Shown: positions 7,934 through 17,570 of the stretch, piece by piece | How positions within the stretch are numbered: the stretch's first letter is position 1 | How the letters are laid out: every line of letters starts with the position of its first letter | NCBI RefSeq assembly: GCF_003318295.1 | Contig: NZ_QOCW01000022.1 | Span: forward strand, 1 to 64,000 | DNA: 64,000 bases | From: Bacillus taeanensis | Lineage (GTDB): Bacteria > Bacillota > Bacilli > Bacillales > UBA6769 | Direction: 5' to 3' | The notes under the pieces: model-generated | Databases searched by the model: none | What the model saw: only the letters and a program-made list of their open reading frames with translations | What the model was told of the DNA's origin: nothing | Position numbers and translations under genes: made by a program

Positions 7934-9893
7934 TAAAGAGATCGTTCTGCAGGATATACGAACAGTCGGATGGGTTAGTCTCGTTTATTTCTTAGGATTA
8001 TTGTTTGCGATTCCTTTAAAAATCATCATGGAAATGACAAGGGAGGATGCTTACTATTTCCCACATTATGAAAATCTTTTTTCTTATAATGCTGAAGTTC
8101 AGATTGTTTTATTTGCTGGGATTCCAGTTTTACTTGGATTATTTCTTTTCAGATATTTACAGTTGAAGCAGTCAACCGATTTTATTCACAGTTTACCACT
8201 CAAAAGAAAAAGCGTCTTTTATCATCATCTGGTTATTGGAAACACCTTTTTAATCCTGCCGGTGCTGGTTATTGCGGTTATTTTAGTGCTGTTTAACAGC
8301 TTCTTTGATATGACAGCCTTTTTTACGATGAAAGAGCTGGCAGTCTGGCTTGGCACAACGATTTTGCTTGATTTGCTGCTGTTTAGTGCCGCTGTTTTTG
8401 TCGGGATGTTAACGGGATTGTCTGCTGTTCAGGCGGTGCTTACGTATCTTTTGCTTTTCTTTCCGCTTGGAATAAGTTTGTTGTTTAACTTTAACTTGGA
8501 ACAGTTTTTATTCGGATATCCAGCAGATTATTATTTAAATAATAATCTTGAACGGTTTTCACCACTTACACATTTAGAACAATTTGATCGCCAGCCAATC
8601 AGTCTGAAGTTTGTAATCATTTATCTTGCTGCGGCGATCACTTTAACGGCTTTATCTTTAGTTATTTATAAAAAGCGAAAAAATGAAGCGGCATCCCAAG
8701 CAATTGCGTTTTCGAAATTAAGACCAGTTTTCAAATATGGGCTAACGTTCTGCACAATGCTGTTCGGCGGTTTATATTTTGGCGAAACACAGGAAAGTTT
8801 ATATTGGGTTTTATTTGGATACGCTTCTGGTGCTGTTATTGGCTATTATATTTCAGAAATGGTGCTCCAAAAATCATGGAGGGTGTTTGGAAGTTTAAAG
8901 GGATTAATTCCATATTCATTAGTGATCATTGTTGTTTTTGTCTTGTTTCAATTTGATGTTACGGGATATGAAAGCAACATACCGGAATTTGATGAGATTG
9001 AGCGCGTTTATTTCAATGACAAATCGCCATGGGATTACATCAACCAAGAAGAAAGTGAATTACCTGTACACTATATTTATAAGGAAGAAAACATTAAGGC
9101 AATTATAGACTTACACAATGAAATGATTGCGAATCAAGAAGGTGTGGAAGCGAAAAATCCTAACTGGCGAAGTTTATTTATTGTGTATGAACTGAAAGAT
9201 GGCGACAAACAAATTCGTCAGTACAAGGTTCCTGCGAGTGCTGCTTTTGAAGAATATTTAAAACCAATCTATGAGTCTGCTGAATATAAGAAGACTACGT
9301 ATAAGATTTTAAGTGTCGAAAATAGTCAAGTTGACCGAATCACTATTTCTCCAAACGGACCGATTGATCACCGCGTCACGATAGCTGATCCTGAAAAAAT
9401 CATGGAGGTTATCGAGATTTTAAAAGAAGAGGTTACAAATGCATCATATGAAGAGATGATAAACGAAAAAGGACGTAATTCCCATATCTCAGTTGAATTA
9501 AATAACGACAATCAACAACCTGTTTATATGGAATTATCACCAACATATCAGGAGCTCTTGAACTGGTTGAAAAAAGAGGAACTTCTTGCTGCGGCGATTT
9601 TAACGGCGGACGATATCGACTATGCGGTTATTGCAAAAAGCAAAGAGTTAAGTCCGACTGGAGGGTATGCAGTAGAAGTGGAGACAAGGATTAAAGAACT
9701 GCTCGATGAAGGAACCGCATTAAAAATTACCGATAATGAAAAAAATAATCAGCTCTTACAAAATATTGATAATGGCCGTGAAAATAGTAGTTATATCATT
9801 GCTTTCAAATATAAGAGCGGAGCCTATATCGAAACACAGTATCTTTCCAAGGAAGCTGCACCTGATTTTGTACAAGAAGCAATAAACGAATAA
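7908..9893 (+). CDS. ABC transporter permease, large extracytoplasmic domain
   Basis: 661 aa from ATG 7908, chosen because GGGGGAG lies just upstream; a GTG/ATG-like start at 7887 has no SD. About residues 20-350 hold roughly eight to ten hydrophobic segments. The remaining C-terminal 300 or so residues (from about FQFDVTGYESNIPEF) are soluble and acidic, probably extracytoplasmic. This layout fits DUF6449-type permeases of YtrABC-like operons. It partners with the upstream ATPase. Substrate is not inferable. Confidence 0.8.
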   Translation: MPSKTSWFNKEIVLQDIRTVGWVSLVYFLGLLFAIPLKIIMEMTREDAYYFPHYENLFSYNAEVQIVLFAGIPVLLGLFLFRYLQLKQSTDFIHSLPLKRKSVFYHHLVIGNTFLILPVLVIAVILVLFNSFFDMTAFFTMKELAVWLGTTILLDLLLFSAAVFVGMLTGLSAVQAVLTYLLLFFPLGISLLFNFNLEQFLFGYPADYYLNNNLERFSPLTHLEQFDRQPISLKFVIIYLAAAITLTALSLVIYKKRKNEAASQAIAFSKLRPVFKYGLTFCTMLFGGLYFGETQESLYWVLFGYASGAVIGYYISEMVLQKSWRVFGSLKGLIPYSLVIIVVFVLFQFDVTGYESNIPEFDEIERVYFNDKSPWDYINQEESELPVHYIYKEENIKAIIDLHNEMIANQEGVEAKNPNWRSLFIVYELKDGDKQIRQYKVPASAAFEEYLKPIYESAEYKKTTYKILSVENSQVDRITISPNGPIDHRVTIADPEKIMEVIEILKEEVTNASYEEMINEKGRNSHISVELNNDNQQPVYMELSPTYQELLNWLKKEELLAAAILTADDIDYAVIAKSKELSPTGGYAVEVETRIKELLDEGTALKITDNEKNNQLLQNIDNGRENSSYIIAFKYKSGAYIETQYLSKEAAPDFVQEAINE

Positions 9894-9915
9894 AAACAAG
9901 AAGGAGATGGGGAAA

Positions 9916-10458
9916 GTGGGGGCTGTCTTAGAGCATAAAGAGAATCAAAAAGACGTTGGATTGATTTATCGAAATTATTATATGAAAGTCTATCATGCAG
10001 CTTTGTCGGTCGTAAAAGATTGCCACATAGCAGAAGATGTTGTACAAGAGACGTTTATTAAAGCCTATAAAAACATTGAAAAAATGGACGAGGAATGTAG
10101 AATCGGAAGCTGGCTGTCAACGATCGCTGTCCGAACCGCAATCGATTTTGTACGTAAAGAAAAGCGAAGCGGCGCGGTACCAGTCGAATCGATCATCCTT
10201 GAGTTGAACGAAGACAAATGGAAAAGTCGCAGTGTGGAGAAAGAAGTTGAGCAGCTTTTTCTAAAAGAAGACCTCCTGCAATTCGTAGGAGAGCTTAAAC
10301 CAGAGTTAGGTGAAATTCTTTTGTTGAAATTTCAAAAAGGATTAAAGGAAGAAGAGATTGCCCGTTATATGAAGCTTCCTTTAGGTACAGTGAAATCACG
10401 AATTTATAGAGGAAGAAATAAAGTGAAAGATTATTTATTAAAACAGTACGTATCTTAG
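9916..10458 (+). CDS. ECF-type RNA polymerase sigma factor
   Basis: About 180 aa. Sigma region 2 is seen in YRNYYMKVYHAALSVV...AEDVVQETFIKAYKNI. Region 4 is seen in LKEEEIARYMKLPLGTVKSRIYRGRNKVK. GTG at 9916 is preferred, since AAGGAG at 9901-9906 is nine bases upstream; the ATG at 9907 abuts the SD. It follows the ABC permease by 22 bases and probably shares its transcript. No anti-sigma gene follows, because the next gene is convergent. This is unusual for ECF factors. Confidence 0.85.
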   Translation: MGAVLEHKENQKDVGLIYRNYYMKVYHAALSVVKDCHIAEDVVQETFIKAYKNIEKMDEECRIGSWLSTIAVRTAIDFVRKEKRSGAVPVESIILELNEDKWKSRSVEKEVEQLFLKEDLLQFVGELKPELGEILLLKFQKGLKEEEIARYMKLPLGTVKSRIYRGRNKVKDYLLKQYVS

Positions 10459-10492
10459 CGAATGTCTTTTGATTTAAATAGAAAGAAATAAA

Positions 10493-10523
10493 AAAGCTGC
10501 TGAGCATGACGCTCAGCAGCTTT
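10493..10523. terminator. Bidirectional terminator
   Basis: GCTGCTGAGC / GCTCAGCAGC stem with a 4-base loop lies between convergent genes. The T-tract is strong on the minus strand (for the LTA synthase gene) and weaker on the plus strand. Confidence 0.85.
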
Positions 10524-10527
10524 CACT

Positions 10528-12492
10528 TTATTCAACGCCAGGAATGTTTGGAGGCGTAGTTGGGACGGTTTTCTTTTTATAATTATATTGAGAACGATCG
10601 ACAGGAACAAAACCTTCAGGAGTGTAAAAACGTAACAGGTCTCCTTCGACAAGACGGTCAGAGAACTGCAGTTTCATCTCAGCAGCTTTCTTTAATTGCT
10701 GCGCTTCTTCTGTTGCTTCTATTTCCTCTCCACTCGTAGAATCATAGAATTTATCATCTGTATAGGAGATCGTTGGTCCCATAAAATCACCGTTTCGAAA
10801 TGGAACGACTTCATCGTGTTCTTCAGATAATAAATCTGTCCCAAATTCGATATACTGCTTTGTATCAATTCCTAATAAATGCAGTAGTGTTGGACGAAGA
10901 TCAATTTGACCGCCGTATTGATGCATTGTGCCGCCTTCAATGCCAGGAACACGAATAAATAAAGGAACTCGTTGTAAGCCTGCACTTTCAAGCGGTGTAA
11001 TTTCTTTATTTAAAACTTGTGCCATAGCCTTGTTATGATTCTCTGAAATTCCATAATGATCACCATACATAATGATAACAGAGTTATCATATAAACCAGA
11101 TTCCTTTAAGTAATCGAAGAACTCTTTTAATGCTTCGTCCGCATAGCGTGCTGTCTGGAAATAATTATCGACAGATTTATCTCCAGTTGTATGCGGCTCA
11201 ATCGTTGTTTGTTCTTGATCGATTCGATAAGGATAATGGTGAGATACCGTCAAGAATTTCGTATAGAAAGGCTGCGGTAACGATTCTAATAATGGAATAG
11301 ATTGTTCAAAAAATGGTTTATCATGTAAGCCGTAATCGGCAAGCTCAAATTCATTCAATTCATAATAGCTGGAATCATAAAATGCATCATATCCAAATGA
11401 TTTATAAATTTCATTACGGTTCCAGAATGAACCTTTGTTTCCATGAAACACCGCTGACGTGTAGCCTTTTTGTCCTAAAATAGCAGGTGCTGCTTGGTAC
11501 GTGTTCATTCCTTTCGTTGAAAAGGCAGAACCTTGCGGAAGGCCATATAACGAATTTTCTAAAATAAATTCAGCATCGGATGTTTTTCCCTGTGCTGTTT
11601 GGTGGAAGAAGTTATCGAAATACAGCGTATTTTCTTCTGCTGTTAACGAATTTAAAAATGGTGTTACTTCTTCGCCATGAAGTTCATAGTTAATCAAGAA
11701 ATTTTGAATCGACTCTAGGTGAAGATAAATCACATTCATGCCTTCTGCCGCTCCGAAATACTCCGGATTAGGACTCGCATACTCTGCATTTGTATAGTTA
11801 ATTACTTCAGTAATATCATTACTATCTGCCATCGCACGTTTTGCAGAAGCTTTCGTGCTTAACACCGCATCATAAATCGTGTAATTATACATTCCTAAAT
11901 ATTTTACAATATAGTTGCGGTCAAATGTTCTTGTTAACAACTGCGGGCGGTCTGTTTCAGCCAACCCTAAGTTTACGGACATAATTATAATCGCCGCTGT
12001 AAAAACGGCAGCGATTTTTCTGCGCTGAATTTGGATGTTTTGCTGTTTGCCAAAGCGAAATGCAGCTAAAACAAGTAATATGATTGTATCTAAAAAGAAT
12101 AATAGATCTGTTGCTTTTAACAGCGATGTAATACTGCCGCTAACATCACCGAAGTTTTGCGTCTGTGTTAATGTTGGCAAAGTAATAAAGTCATTGAAAA
12201 AACGATAGTAGACGATATTTGCAAATAATAAAAAGCTTAATAAAAAGTTGATGATAATGAGCCAAATATATTTTCTTCTTCCTTTTGCAAAAAGCGCAAA
12301 TCCAAGGAAGAAAAGTGATGAACCTAATGGATTAAGAAATAGTAAAAACTCCTGCATACTATTTTCAATTCCTAAATTAAATTCATTTAGCTGACTGTAA
12401 TAGGTTTTTATCCATAATAAGATCACAGCTAGTAAGAAAAGGCTCATATAATTATTACTGAATCTCAGTTTGTTGAATAAATTCTTCATCAT
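10528..12492 (-). CDS. Lipoteichoic acid synthase-family protein
   Basis: 654 aa. Five N-terminal membrane segments are followed by an extracellular sulfatase/phosphatase-fold domain. NVIYLHLESIQNF carries the metal-binding glutamate, GKTSDAEF the catalytic threonine, and IIMYGDHYGI with VPLFIRVPG further metal-site residues. LtaS-family enzymes polymerise glycerol phosphate from phosphatidylglycerol onto a glycolipid anchor. Bacilli carry several paralogs (LtaS, YfnI, YqgS, YvgJ), and which one this is cannot be decided here. The start is ATG 12492 or 12489; GAGGTG fits the second slightly better. Confidence 0.9.
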   Translation of the reverse strand: MMKNLFNKLRFSNNYMSLFLLAVILLWIKTYYSQLNEFNLGIENSMQEFLLFLNPLGSSLFFLGFALFAKGRRKYIWLIIINFLLSFLLFANIVYYRFFNDFITLPTLTQTQNFGDVSGSITSLLKATDLLFFLDTIILLVLAAFRFGKQQNIQIQRRKIAAVFTAAIIIMSVNLGLAETDRPQLLTRTFDRNYIVKYLGMYNYTIYDAVLSTKASAKRAMADSNDITEVINYTNAEYASPNPEYFGAAEGMNVIYLHLESIQNFLINYELHGEEVTPFLNSLTAEENTLYFDNFFHQTAQGKTSDAEFILENSLYGLPQGSAFSTKGMNTYQAAPAILGQKGYTSAVFHGNKGSFWNRNEIYKSFGYDAFYDSSYYELNEFELADYGLHDKPFFEQSIPLLESLPQPFYTKFLTVSHHYPYRIDQEQTTIEPHTTGDKSVDNYFQTARYADEALKEFFDYLKESGLYDNSVIIMYGDHYGISENHNKAMAQVLNKEITPLESAGLQRVPLFIRVPGIEGGTMHQYGGQIDLRPTLLHLLGIDTKQYIEFGTDLLSEEHDEVVPFRNGDFMGPTISYTDDKFYDSTSGEEIEATEEAQQLKKAAEMKLQFSDRLVEGDLLRFYTPEGFVPVDRSQYNYKKKTVPTTPPNIPGVE

Positions 12493-12530
12493 TTCACCTC
12501 TTCAAAGTTCAAGTATCTAAGTTTATTTAA

Positions 12531-12786
12531 TATATTTATTTTTTATTAACAATATCTATTATTCTTTTAGGTGGACCATTCTTTCTTGCAAAATATACAA
12601 GAAAGTTAATGGATAAAATAGATCATAACTGTTTTTTGGAAAAAGTCAAGATGCTGGAAAAACAGAGAGTTATGTTGAACTCTTTCACACCATTAAAGGA
12701 AGCGATTACAAAAAAATCTAGGAGTAACCTAATTGGAATGGATTTTTTATCGATAGGATTAACGACAAGTTGTAGGTGGAAATAAT
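12531..12786 (+). other. Unassigned open segment, no start codon
   Basis: An open frame without ATG/GTG/TTG near its beginning reads a hydrophobic stretch, LLGGPFFLAKYTRKLMDKID, then a basic helical stretch, and stops at TAA 12784-12786. I do not recognise it. It may be a fragment of a membrane protein gene or chance. The remainder of 12493-12880 shows only the MerR promoter region. Confidence 0.2.
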
Positions 12787-12821
12787 GTACATAATTTTCG
12801 AAAAATATTCAAACTAAAACG

Positions 12822-12848
12822 TTGACTGTACGGTTTGTATGTTATAAA
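12822..12848 (+). promoter_or_regulatory. Promoter-like elements of the MerR gene
   Basis: TTGACT (12822-12827) and TATAAA (12843-12848) are separated by 15 bases. The spacer GTACGGTTTGTATGT has a rough dyad. MerR proteins often act on promoters with odd spacing, but classical targets have a longer spacer, so this remains tentative. Confidence 0.3.
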
Positions 12849-12880
12849 TTAAAATTAATTTAAATGGATGGGGTGATTAA

Positions 12881-13303
12881 ATTGGGAAGTTTTATAAAAT
12901 TGGTGAATTAGCAAGTATAACCAATGTTTCTAAAAGAACAATTGATTATTACACCCAAATAGGATTACTTAATCCGGAAAGAACGGCATCGAATTACAGA
13001 TTATATAGGGAAGAGTCCATTCATATTTTAGAGCTTGTTGAGCATTATAAAAAGTTGAATATGCCATTAGATGAAATAAAAACAGCGATTGGATTAATAA
13101 AATCAAATGATGGTGCTGATGATTGTAAAGTTGAAAAGCATATGGAACAAATTGCAGATATTATGAAGCATCTTGAGACTGAAATTAAAGAAATAAAGCC
13201 TCTGCTTGAAAACTTAGATGAAAAACAACATAAGGTAATCATGAACAAACTAGCGCCACGAGGTACAGCATTGTCGCAGACACTGCTTTTATTATTTGGA
13301 TAA
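12881..13303 (+). CDS. MerR-family regulator, apparent ATT start
   Basis: About 140 aa. The frame is open from a TAA at 12878, and homology begins immediately: (M)GKFYKIGELASITNVSKRTIDYYTQIGLL, a canonical MerR winged helix. A dimerisation helix and a C-terminal ALSQTLLLLFG follow. Relatives start MGKFYKIGELA or similar, so the first codon should be ATT at 12881. GGGGTG sits five bases upstream. ATT is a rare start, so this is either a genuine weak start or a mutated ATG. It resembles YfmP/BltR-type efflux regulators, but no efflux gene is adjacent. Confidence 0.7.
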   Translation: MGKFYKIGELASITNVSKRTIDYYTQIGLLNPERTASNYRLYREESIHILELVEHYKKLNMPLDEIKTAIGLIKSNDGADDCKVEKHMEQIADIMKHLETEIKEIKPLLENLDEKQHKVIMNKLAPRGTALSQTLLLLFG

Positions 13304-13505
13304 TAAAGCAGCAAACCAATTATTATACAACCATCCATTCTTCTTTTCTTGCTTTTATTTTTCTAATGGTTAACCTGACATCTTCTGAAAAGATAAGTCG
13401 TTATACTAGGAACCTTTCTATTTTTTGGAACTGTTACTTGTAAAAAATATAGCATGAAACTGCAAACTAAATAATTAATATTAATGACTGAGAATATAAA
13501 AAAAC

Positions 13506-13544
13506 AGGAGGTGTATTCCTTACTTGCAGCGATGCAGTAAGGAG
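13506..13544 (+). promoter_or_regulatory. Leader hairpin sequestering the corC-family SD
   Basis: TCCTTACT (13517-13524) pairs with AGTAAGGA (13536-13543). An inner GCA/TGC stem and a GCGA tetraloop complete the hairpin. The 3' arm contains the AAGGAG that serves the TTG start at 13550. A second strong SD-like AGGAGGTG lies just upstream at 13506-13513. The layout could control translation; no ligand is suggested. Confidence 0.5.
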
Positions 13545-13549
13545 ACCAT

Positions 13550-14860
13550 TTGGAGATATTTAATTTAATGATGGTAGCAATTTTGATCGCTTTAACCGGA
13601 TTTTTCGTTGCATCTGAGTTTGCGATTGTGAAAATTCGCAGTACAAAGATTGATCAATTAGTGTTAGAAGGAAATAAAAATGCACTTGCTGCCAAAACGG
13701 TAATAACGAATTTGGATGAATATCTTTCAGCATGTCAACTAGGAATCACTATTACAGCATTAGGACTTGGCTGGTTAGGAGAGCCAACAGTAGAACATTT
13801 ACTGCATCCATTATTTGTTCAATTGAATGTATCTGAATCCGTATCGACGATTTTATCGTTCATTCTTGCTTTTGCGACCATTACATTTTTACATGTAGTC
13901 ATTGGAGAGCTTGCTCCGAAAACACTTGCGATACAAAAAGCTGAATCGGTCACATTATTATTTGCAAAACCGATGATGTTTTTTTATAAAATCATGTATC
14001 CATTTATTAAAATTTTGAATGGATCCGCTCGTTTAGTAACTGGAATCTTTGGCTTGAAGCCGGCATCTGAACATGAAATTGCTCATTCAGAAGAAGAACT
14101 TCGTCTTATTCTTTCTGAAAGCTATAAGAGTGGAGAAATTAACCAATCTGAATACAAATATGTAAATAATATTTTTGAATTTGATGACCGTATTGCAAAG
14201 GAGATTATGGTTCCCCGTACTGAAATCGTTGCATTTGATCGAACGCAAACGCTGCAAGAGTTTATAGAGGTTGTGAAGGAAGAGAACTATACGAGATATC
14301 CCGTTACTGATGGTGATAAAGACAATATTATTGGGATGATCAATATGAAGGAAGTGTTGATTCATTTTGTAAAAGGGAAAAACTTAGAGGGTACGATTGA
14401 AAACTATACACGCCCTGTGATTCAAGTGATTGAATCGATTGCCATCCATGATTTGTTGGTGAAGATGCAAAAAGAACGTGTTCATATGGCTATTTTAATC
14501 GATGAGTATGGCGGAACGGCAGGGTTAGTAACCGTTGAAGACATTATTGAAGAAATTGTAGGAGATATTCGCGATGAATTTGATTATGATGAGGTCCCGG
14601 ATATTAATCGTATTGATGAGAACCGAACAGTTATTGATGGAAAAGTGTTGATTGAAGAAGTAAATAATCTGTTTGGACTTTCGATTGATGATACAGATGT
14701 TGATACGATTGGCGGCTGGGTGCTGACCGAAAAGATAGAAGCAGCAGCAGGAGATAAAATCATGGTGAATGATTACCAGTTTAAAGTACTCGAAGTAGAA
14801 GGATATCATATAAAATCTCTTGAGGTCGTCAAAGTTTTAGATCAGCAATCGCTTGCGTAG
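13550..14860 (+). CDS. CNNM/CorC-family membrane protein (DUF21-CBS-CorC)
   Basis: 436 aa. An N-terminal DUF21 domain with four hydrophobic segments carries [17 protein letters not shown] and [15 protein letters not shown] tandem CBS pair ([14 protein letters not shown]..., [20 protein letters not shown]) and a C-terminal CorC_HlyC domain follow. The family is linked to magnesium or cobalt efflux and was historically called hemolysin-like. Translation starts at TTG 13550, fixed by AAGGAG five bases before it. A terminator follows. Confidence 0.85.
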   Translation: MEIFNLMMVAILIALTGFFVASEFAIVKIRSTKIDQLVLEGNKNALAAKTVITNLDEYLSACQLGITITALGLGWLGEPTVEHLLHPLFVQLNVSESVSTILSFILAFATITFLHVVIGELAPKTLAIQKAESVTLLFAKPMMFFYKIMYPFIKILNGSARLVTGIFGLKPASEHEIAHSEEELRLILSESYKSGEINQSEYKYVNNIFEFDDRIAKEIMVPRTEIVAFDRTQTLQEFIEVVKEENYTRYPVTDGDKDNIIGMINMKEVLIHFVKGKNLEGTIENYTRPVIQVIESIAIHDLLVKMQKERVHMAILIDEYGGTAGLVTVEDIIEEIVGDIRDEFDYDEVPDINRIDENRTVIDGKVLIEEVNNLFGLSIDDTDVDTIGGWVLTEKIEAAAGDKIMVNDYQFKVLEVEGYHIKSLEVVKVLDQQSLA

Positions 14861-14864
14861 CAGC

Positions 14865-14894
14865 CAACACTCTTTAAAGGGTGTTGTTTTTTTT
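14865..14894 (+). terminator. Rho-independent terminator
   Basis: AACACTCTTT and AAAGGGTGTT pair with one G-T wobble and are followed by an eight-T tract. Confidence 0.8.
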
Positions 14895-15043
14895 GAAATG
14901 GTCGCTGCTTATCGAGATTAATTGGAATATTTTAGATGATTTGAAGGTTTATATTTGATGAAGAAAGAATTAAAAAAGAAAGGTATTTAAATGAAGTTGA
15001 GCTTTGCCAAAAGAGGTGAACGAATATTAGTATATGGGTAAAA

Positions 15044-15700
15044 GTGATTTCTTTTATAAGTATAATCGCCATTTTATGTTTAATAGTTTTTAATACAGAA
15101 TTGTTTATTGTATTAAGAGATGGTGATATCGAAGCAGTTCGCTTGTGGTCCGATAAAAATTTATTCTTTATATTCGTGCTTACTTTCGTCATGATGATTA
15201 TTCAAAATACGTTTACGGTTATTCCGCTTATTTTATTGCTAACGCTTAATATTACTTTATTTGGATTCTTTTATGGGTATATGTGGAGTTGGTTTACAAG
15301 TGTAGCTGCAGCTGTAATTGTTTTTCTCATTGTACGAGGATTGTTTCAAGATGTATTGCTTCAGAAAGGTTATTCTGGAATGAAAGATAAAATCGAACAA
15401 AACGGTTTTATGTATGTATTGATAGGAAGGATTTTTCCTTTTGTTCCAACAAGTATCATTAATATTGCTGCTGGCCTAAGTACTGTTCGTTTTAACCATT
15501 TCTTATTAGCAACAGCTGTTGGTAATTTAATTTATTTTTTTATATTATCTCTCATACCATTAGGGTTTCTTTCAAAGAAATTTGATCAGTATATATTAGT
15601 GGCTCTTTCTACCGCAGCTATCTTAGCTTTTGTTGGATATAAACTTTGCAGTAGAAAGAAAAGGAACAAGATCAGCCATTCTAGCATTCATGATAAGTAG
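15044..15700 (+). CDS. VTT/DedA-like (TVP38/TMEM64) membrane protein
   Basis: About 218 aa with five to six hydrophobic segments. The central GFMYVLIGRIFPFVPTSIINIAAGLSTVRFNHFLLATAVGN is the SNARE-associated/VTT motif region with its conserved arginine and proline. The family includes membrane-lipid transporters and proteins of unclear role. The start is uncertain. The good SD at 15012-15019 fits a start near 15026, where this frame offers only ATT. GTG 15044 lacks an SD, and ATG 15034 is out of frame. Confidence 0.7.
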   Translation: MISFISIIAILCLIVFNTELFIVLRDGDIEAVRLWSDKNLFFIFVLTFVMMIIQNTFTVIPLILLLTLNITLFGFFYGYMWSWFTSVAAAVIVFLIVRGLFQDVLLQKGYSGMKDKIEQNGFMYVLIGRIFPFVPTSIINIAAGLSTVRFNHFLLATAVGNLIYFFILSLIPLGFLSKKFDQYILVALSTAAILAFVGYKLCSRKKRNKISHSSIHDK

Positions 15701-15748
15701 AAAGCTTTAGCATCATAATTAAAAAAATGTATTCACAAAGGAGTTTTT

Positions 15749-16150
15749 ATGATGTCAGAAATTATACCTTTTTTACTATTTGAAGGCAGTGCTGAAGAAG
15801 CAATGAACTATTATGTCTCTCTATTTGATGATGCAGAAATTATAACCATTTCACGTTACGGGGCAAATGAAGGGGGAGAGGAAGGAAAAGTTTCACAAGC
15901 GAGCTTTTCATTAAACGGACAAGTGTTTATGTGTACCGATAGTATCGTAAAACATGATTTTACCTTTACCCCATCACTTTCACTGTATGTAACTTGTGAT
16001 ACGGAAGAGGAGCTTGACCGGGTATTTCAGAAATTGGCACAAAATGGTGAAGTGTTAATGCCGTTAAATGCTTATCCATTTAGTCAAAAGTTTGGCTGGG
16101 TTAGTGATCAATTTGGTGTTTCTTGGCAGTTGAACCTTTTAAATAAGTAA
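15749..16150 (+). CDS. VOC-superfamily PhnB-like protein
   Basis: 133 aa. It resembles the PhnB / 3-demethylubiquinone methyltransferase-like branch of the vicinal-oxygen-chelate superfamily: IIPFLLFEGSAEEAMNYYVSLF at the N-terminus, an ASFSLNGQVFMCTDS core and FGWVSDQFGVSWQL at the C-terminus. Homologs lack a proven general function, so the methyltransferase name should not be transferred. AAGGAG lies upstream of ATG 15749. Confidence 0.8.
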   Translation: MMSEIIPFLLFEGSAEEAMNYYVSLFDDAEIITISRYGANEGGEEGKVSQASFSLNGQVFMCTDSIVKHDFTFTPSLSLYVTCDTEEELDRVFQKLAQNGEVLMPLNAYPFSQKFGWVSDQFGVSWQLNLLNK

Positions 16151-16197
16151 GAGAATCATTCCTTAGGATTGAATAACAAGCTCCAGCTGTACAAAAA

Positions 16198-16232
16198 AAC
16201 AACAAGGCGAATGTCTTGTTGTTTCTTTTTTT
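16198..16232. terminator. Bidirectional terminator
   Basis: ACAACAAG / CTTGTTGT stem has T-tracts on both strands, between convergent VOC and MFS genes. Confidence 0.8.
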
Positions 16233-16292
16233 GGGACTGAAGCAGGCAGATACCCATGTTATTTACTGAATGCTCATTCTATGGGGTAAGAT

Positions 16293-17570
16293 TTAATTTA
16301 AATTCACAGATTCCGGTACTGAAACCTCTTTTGGTTCTGGTACAAACATAAGCACGATAATCCCAACAATAAATAAAACGATTAAACTGAATACTCCCAT
16401 GCTCGAATTGCCGGTAATTTGAGCGGTTGCTCCTACTAATAATGGACCCATGATGGAGGCGAATTTTCCAAAAATATTATAAAATCCGAAAAATTCATTG
16501 GCATTGTTCTTTGGTACGAGCTTCGCAAAATAGGCGCGGCTCAGCGCTTGAATGCCGCCCTGTGATGTGGCTACAAGCATCGCTAAAATCCAGAAATCTA
16601 GTGTCGTTTCTAGGAAGTAAGCGTAAATACAAACAATAATATAAATAAGAATTCCAACATAAAGCATTTTCTTTCCTGTAAATTTCTCTGCTAGTTTTCC
16701 GTATAAAATCGCAAATGGAGCGGCAACAACTTGTGTAACAAATAAAATAATTAAAAGGTCTGTTGCGCCAATTCCTAAATCTGTTCCATAGGCGGTAGAC
16801 ATTGATATAATTGTTCCCACGCCATCAATGTAGAAAAAATAACCGATTAAAAATAAAAAGACAACCCGATATTTGCGAATTTCCTTAAACGTTTTTCCAA
16901 GCCGCTTAAAGCTGTTAACAACAGGCCTTGCTTCACGCTCGATATAAAAGCGCTGCTGAACGTTTTTAAATAAAGGAATCGTAAATAATCCCCACCATAA
17001 AGCAGTGATTAGAAAAGCAATTTTACTTGCGGCAGTGATTGAAAGAGGTAAGAGCTCGTTTTGCGCCAAGATAATTATGGCAATGCTTAGTATAAATGGA
17101 ATCGTACTGCCGATATATCCTAATCCAAAACCGCGCGAAGATATATTGTTCATCCGCTCCTCAGTTGTGACATCGACAAGAAAGGCATCATAAAATACAT
17201 TTGCTCCTGTTGCTCCAACAGCAGTCACCGTATAACAAATGAGTAAAGCTAGCCATTGATCACTCGGAATAAACGCAAGTATTGCTGTTGCGGTTACTCC
17301 AAGGGCAAAGAAGAAGGTGAAGAACTTTTTCTTAAAGCCTTGATAGTCTGCGATGATTCCTAAAATAGGTCCAAGCATGGCCAGAATAAATGTTGCAATT
17401 GCAATCGTGTAACCTAAGTACGCTGTGGAATTCGCAGCACTCACTCCGGCATTTTCAGCAGCGGCCTTGTAAAAGAGCGGAAAGACAGCGGTTGTAATAA
17501 TAATCGAATAAGCAGAGTTTGCCCAGTCATATAATACCCAGCTGTTTTCCTCTTTAGAAAAACGCTTCAT
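16293..17570 (-). CDS. MFS transporter, UMF1/Atg22-like
   Basis: 425 aa with about twelve hydrophobic segments. The N-terminal SWVLYDWANSAYSIIITTAVFP is the hallmark of the UMF1/Atg22-like branch of the major facilitator superfamily (YxiO in B. subtilis). A second marker is NVFYDAFLVDVTTEERMNNISSRGFGLGYIGS. Its substrate in bacteria is not established. The start at 17570 has a GGGGG SD on the minus strand. Confidence 0.85.
   Translation of the reverse strand: MKRFSKEENSWVLYDWANSAYSIIITTAVFPLFYKAAAENAGVSAANSTAYLGYTIAIATFILAMLGPILGIIADYQGFKKKFFTFFFALGVTATAILAFIPSDQWLALLICYTVTAVGATGANVFYDAFLVDVTTEERMNNISSRGFGLGYIGSTIPFILSIAIIILAQNELLPLSITAASKIAFLITALWWGLFTIPLFKNVQQRFYIEREARPVVNSFKRLGKTFKEIRKYRVVFLFLIGYFFYIDGVGTIISMSTAYGTDLGIGATDLLIILFVTQVVAAPFAILYGKLAEKFTGKKMLYVGILIYIIVCIYAYFLETTLDFWILAMLVATSQGGIQALSRAYFAKLVPKNNANEFFGFYNIFGKFASIMGPLLVGATAQITGNSSMGVFSLIVLFIVGIIVLMFVPEPKEVSVPESVNLN

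Noticed and set aside
13511-13540. A nine-codon leader frame (GTG...TAA) overlapping the corC-family SD
   Set aside because: The GTG abuts its SD with no spacing, so translation is doubtful, although the TAAGGAG overlap resembles coupling.
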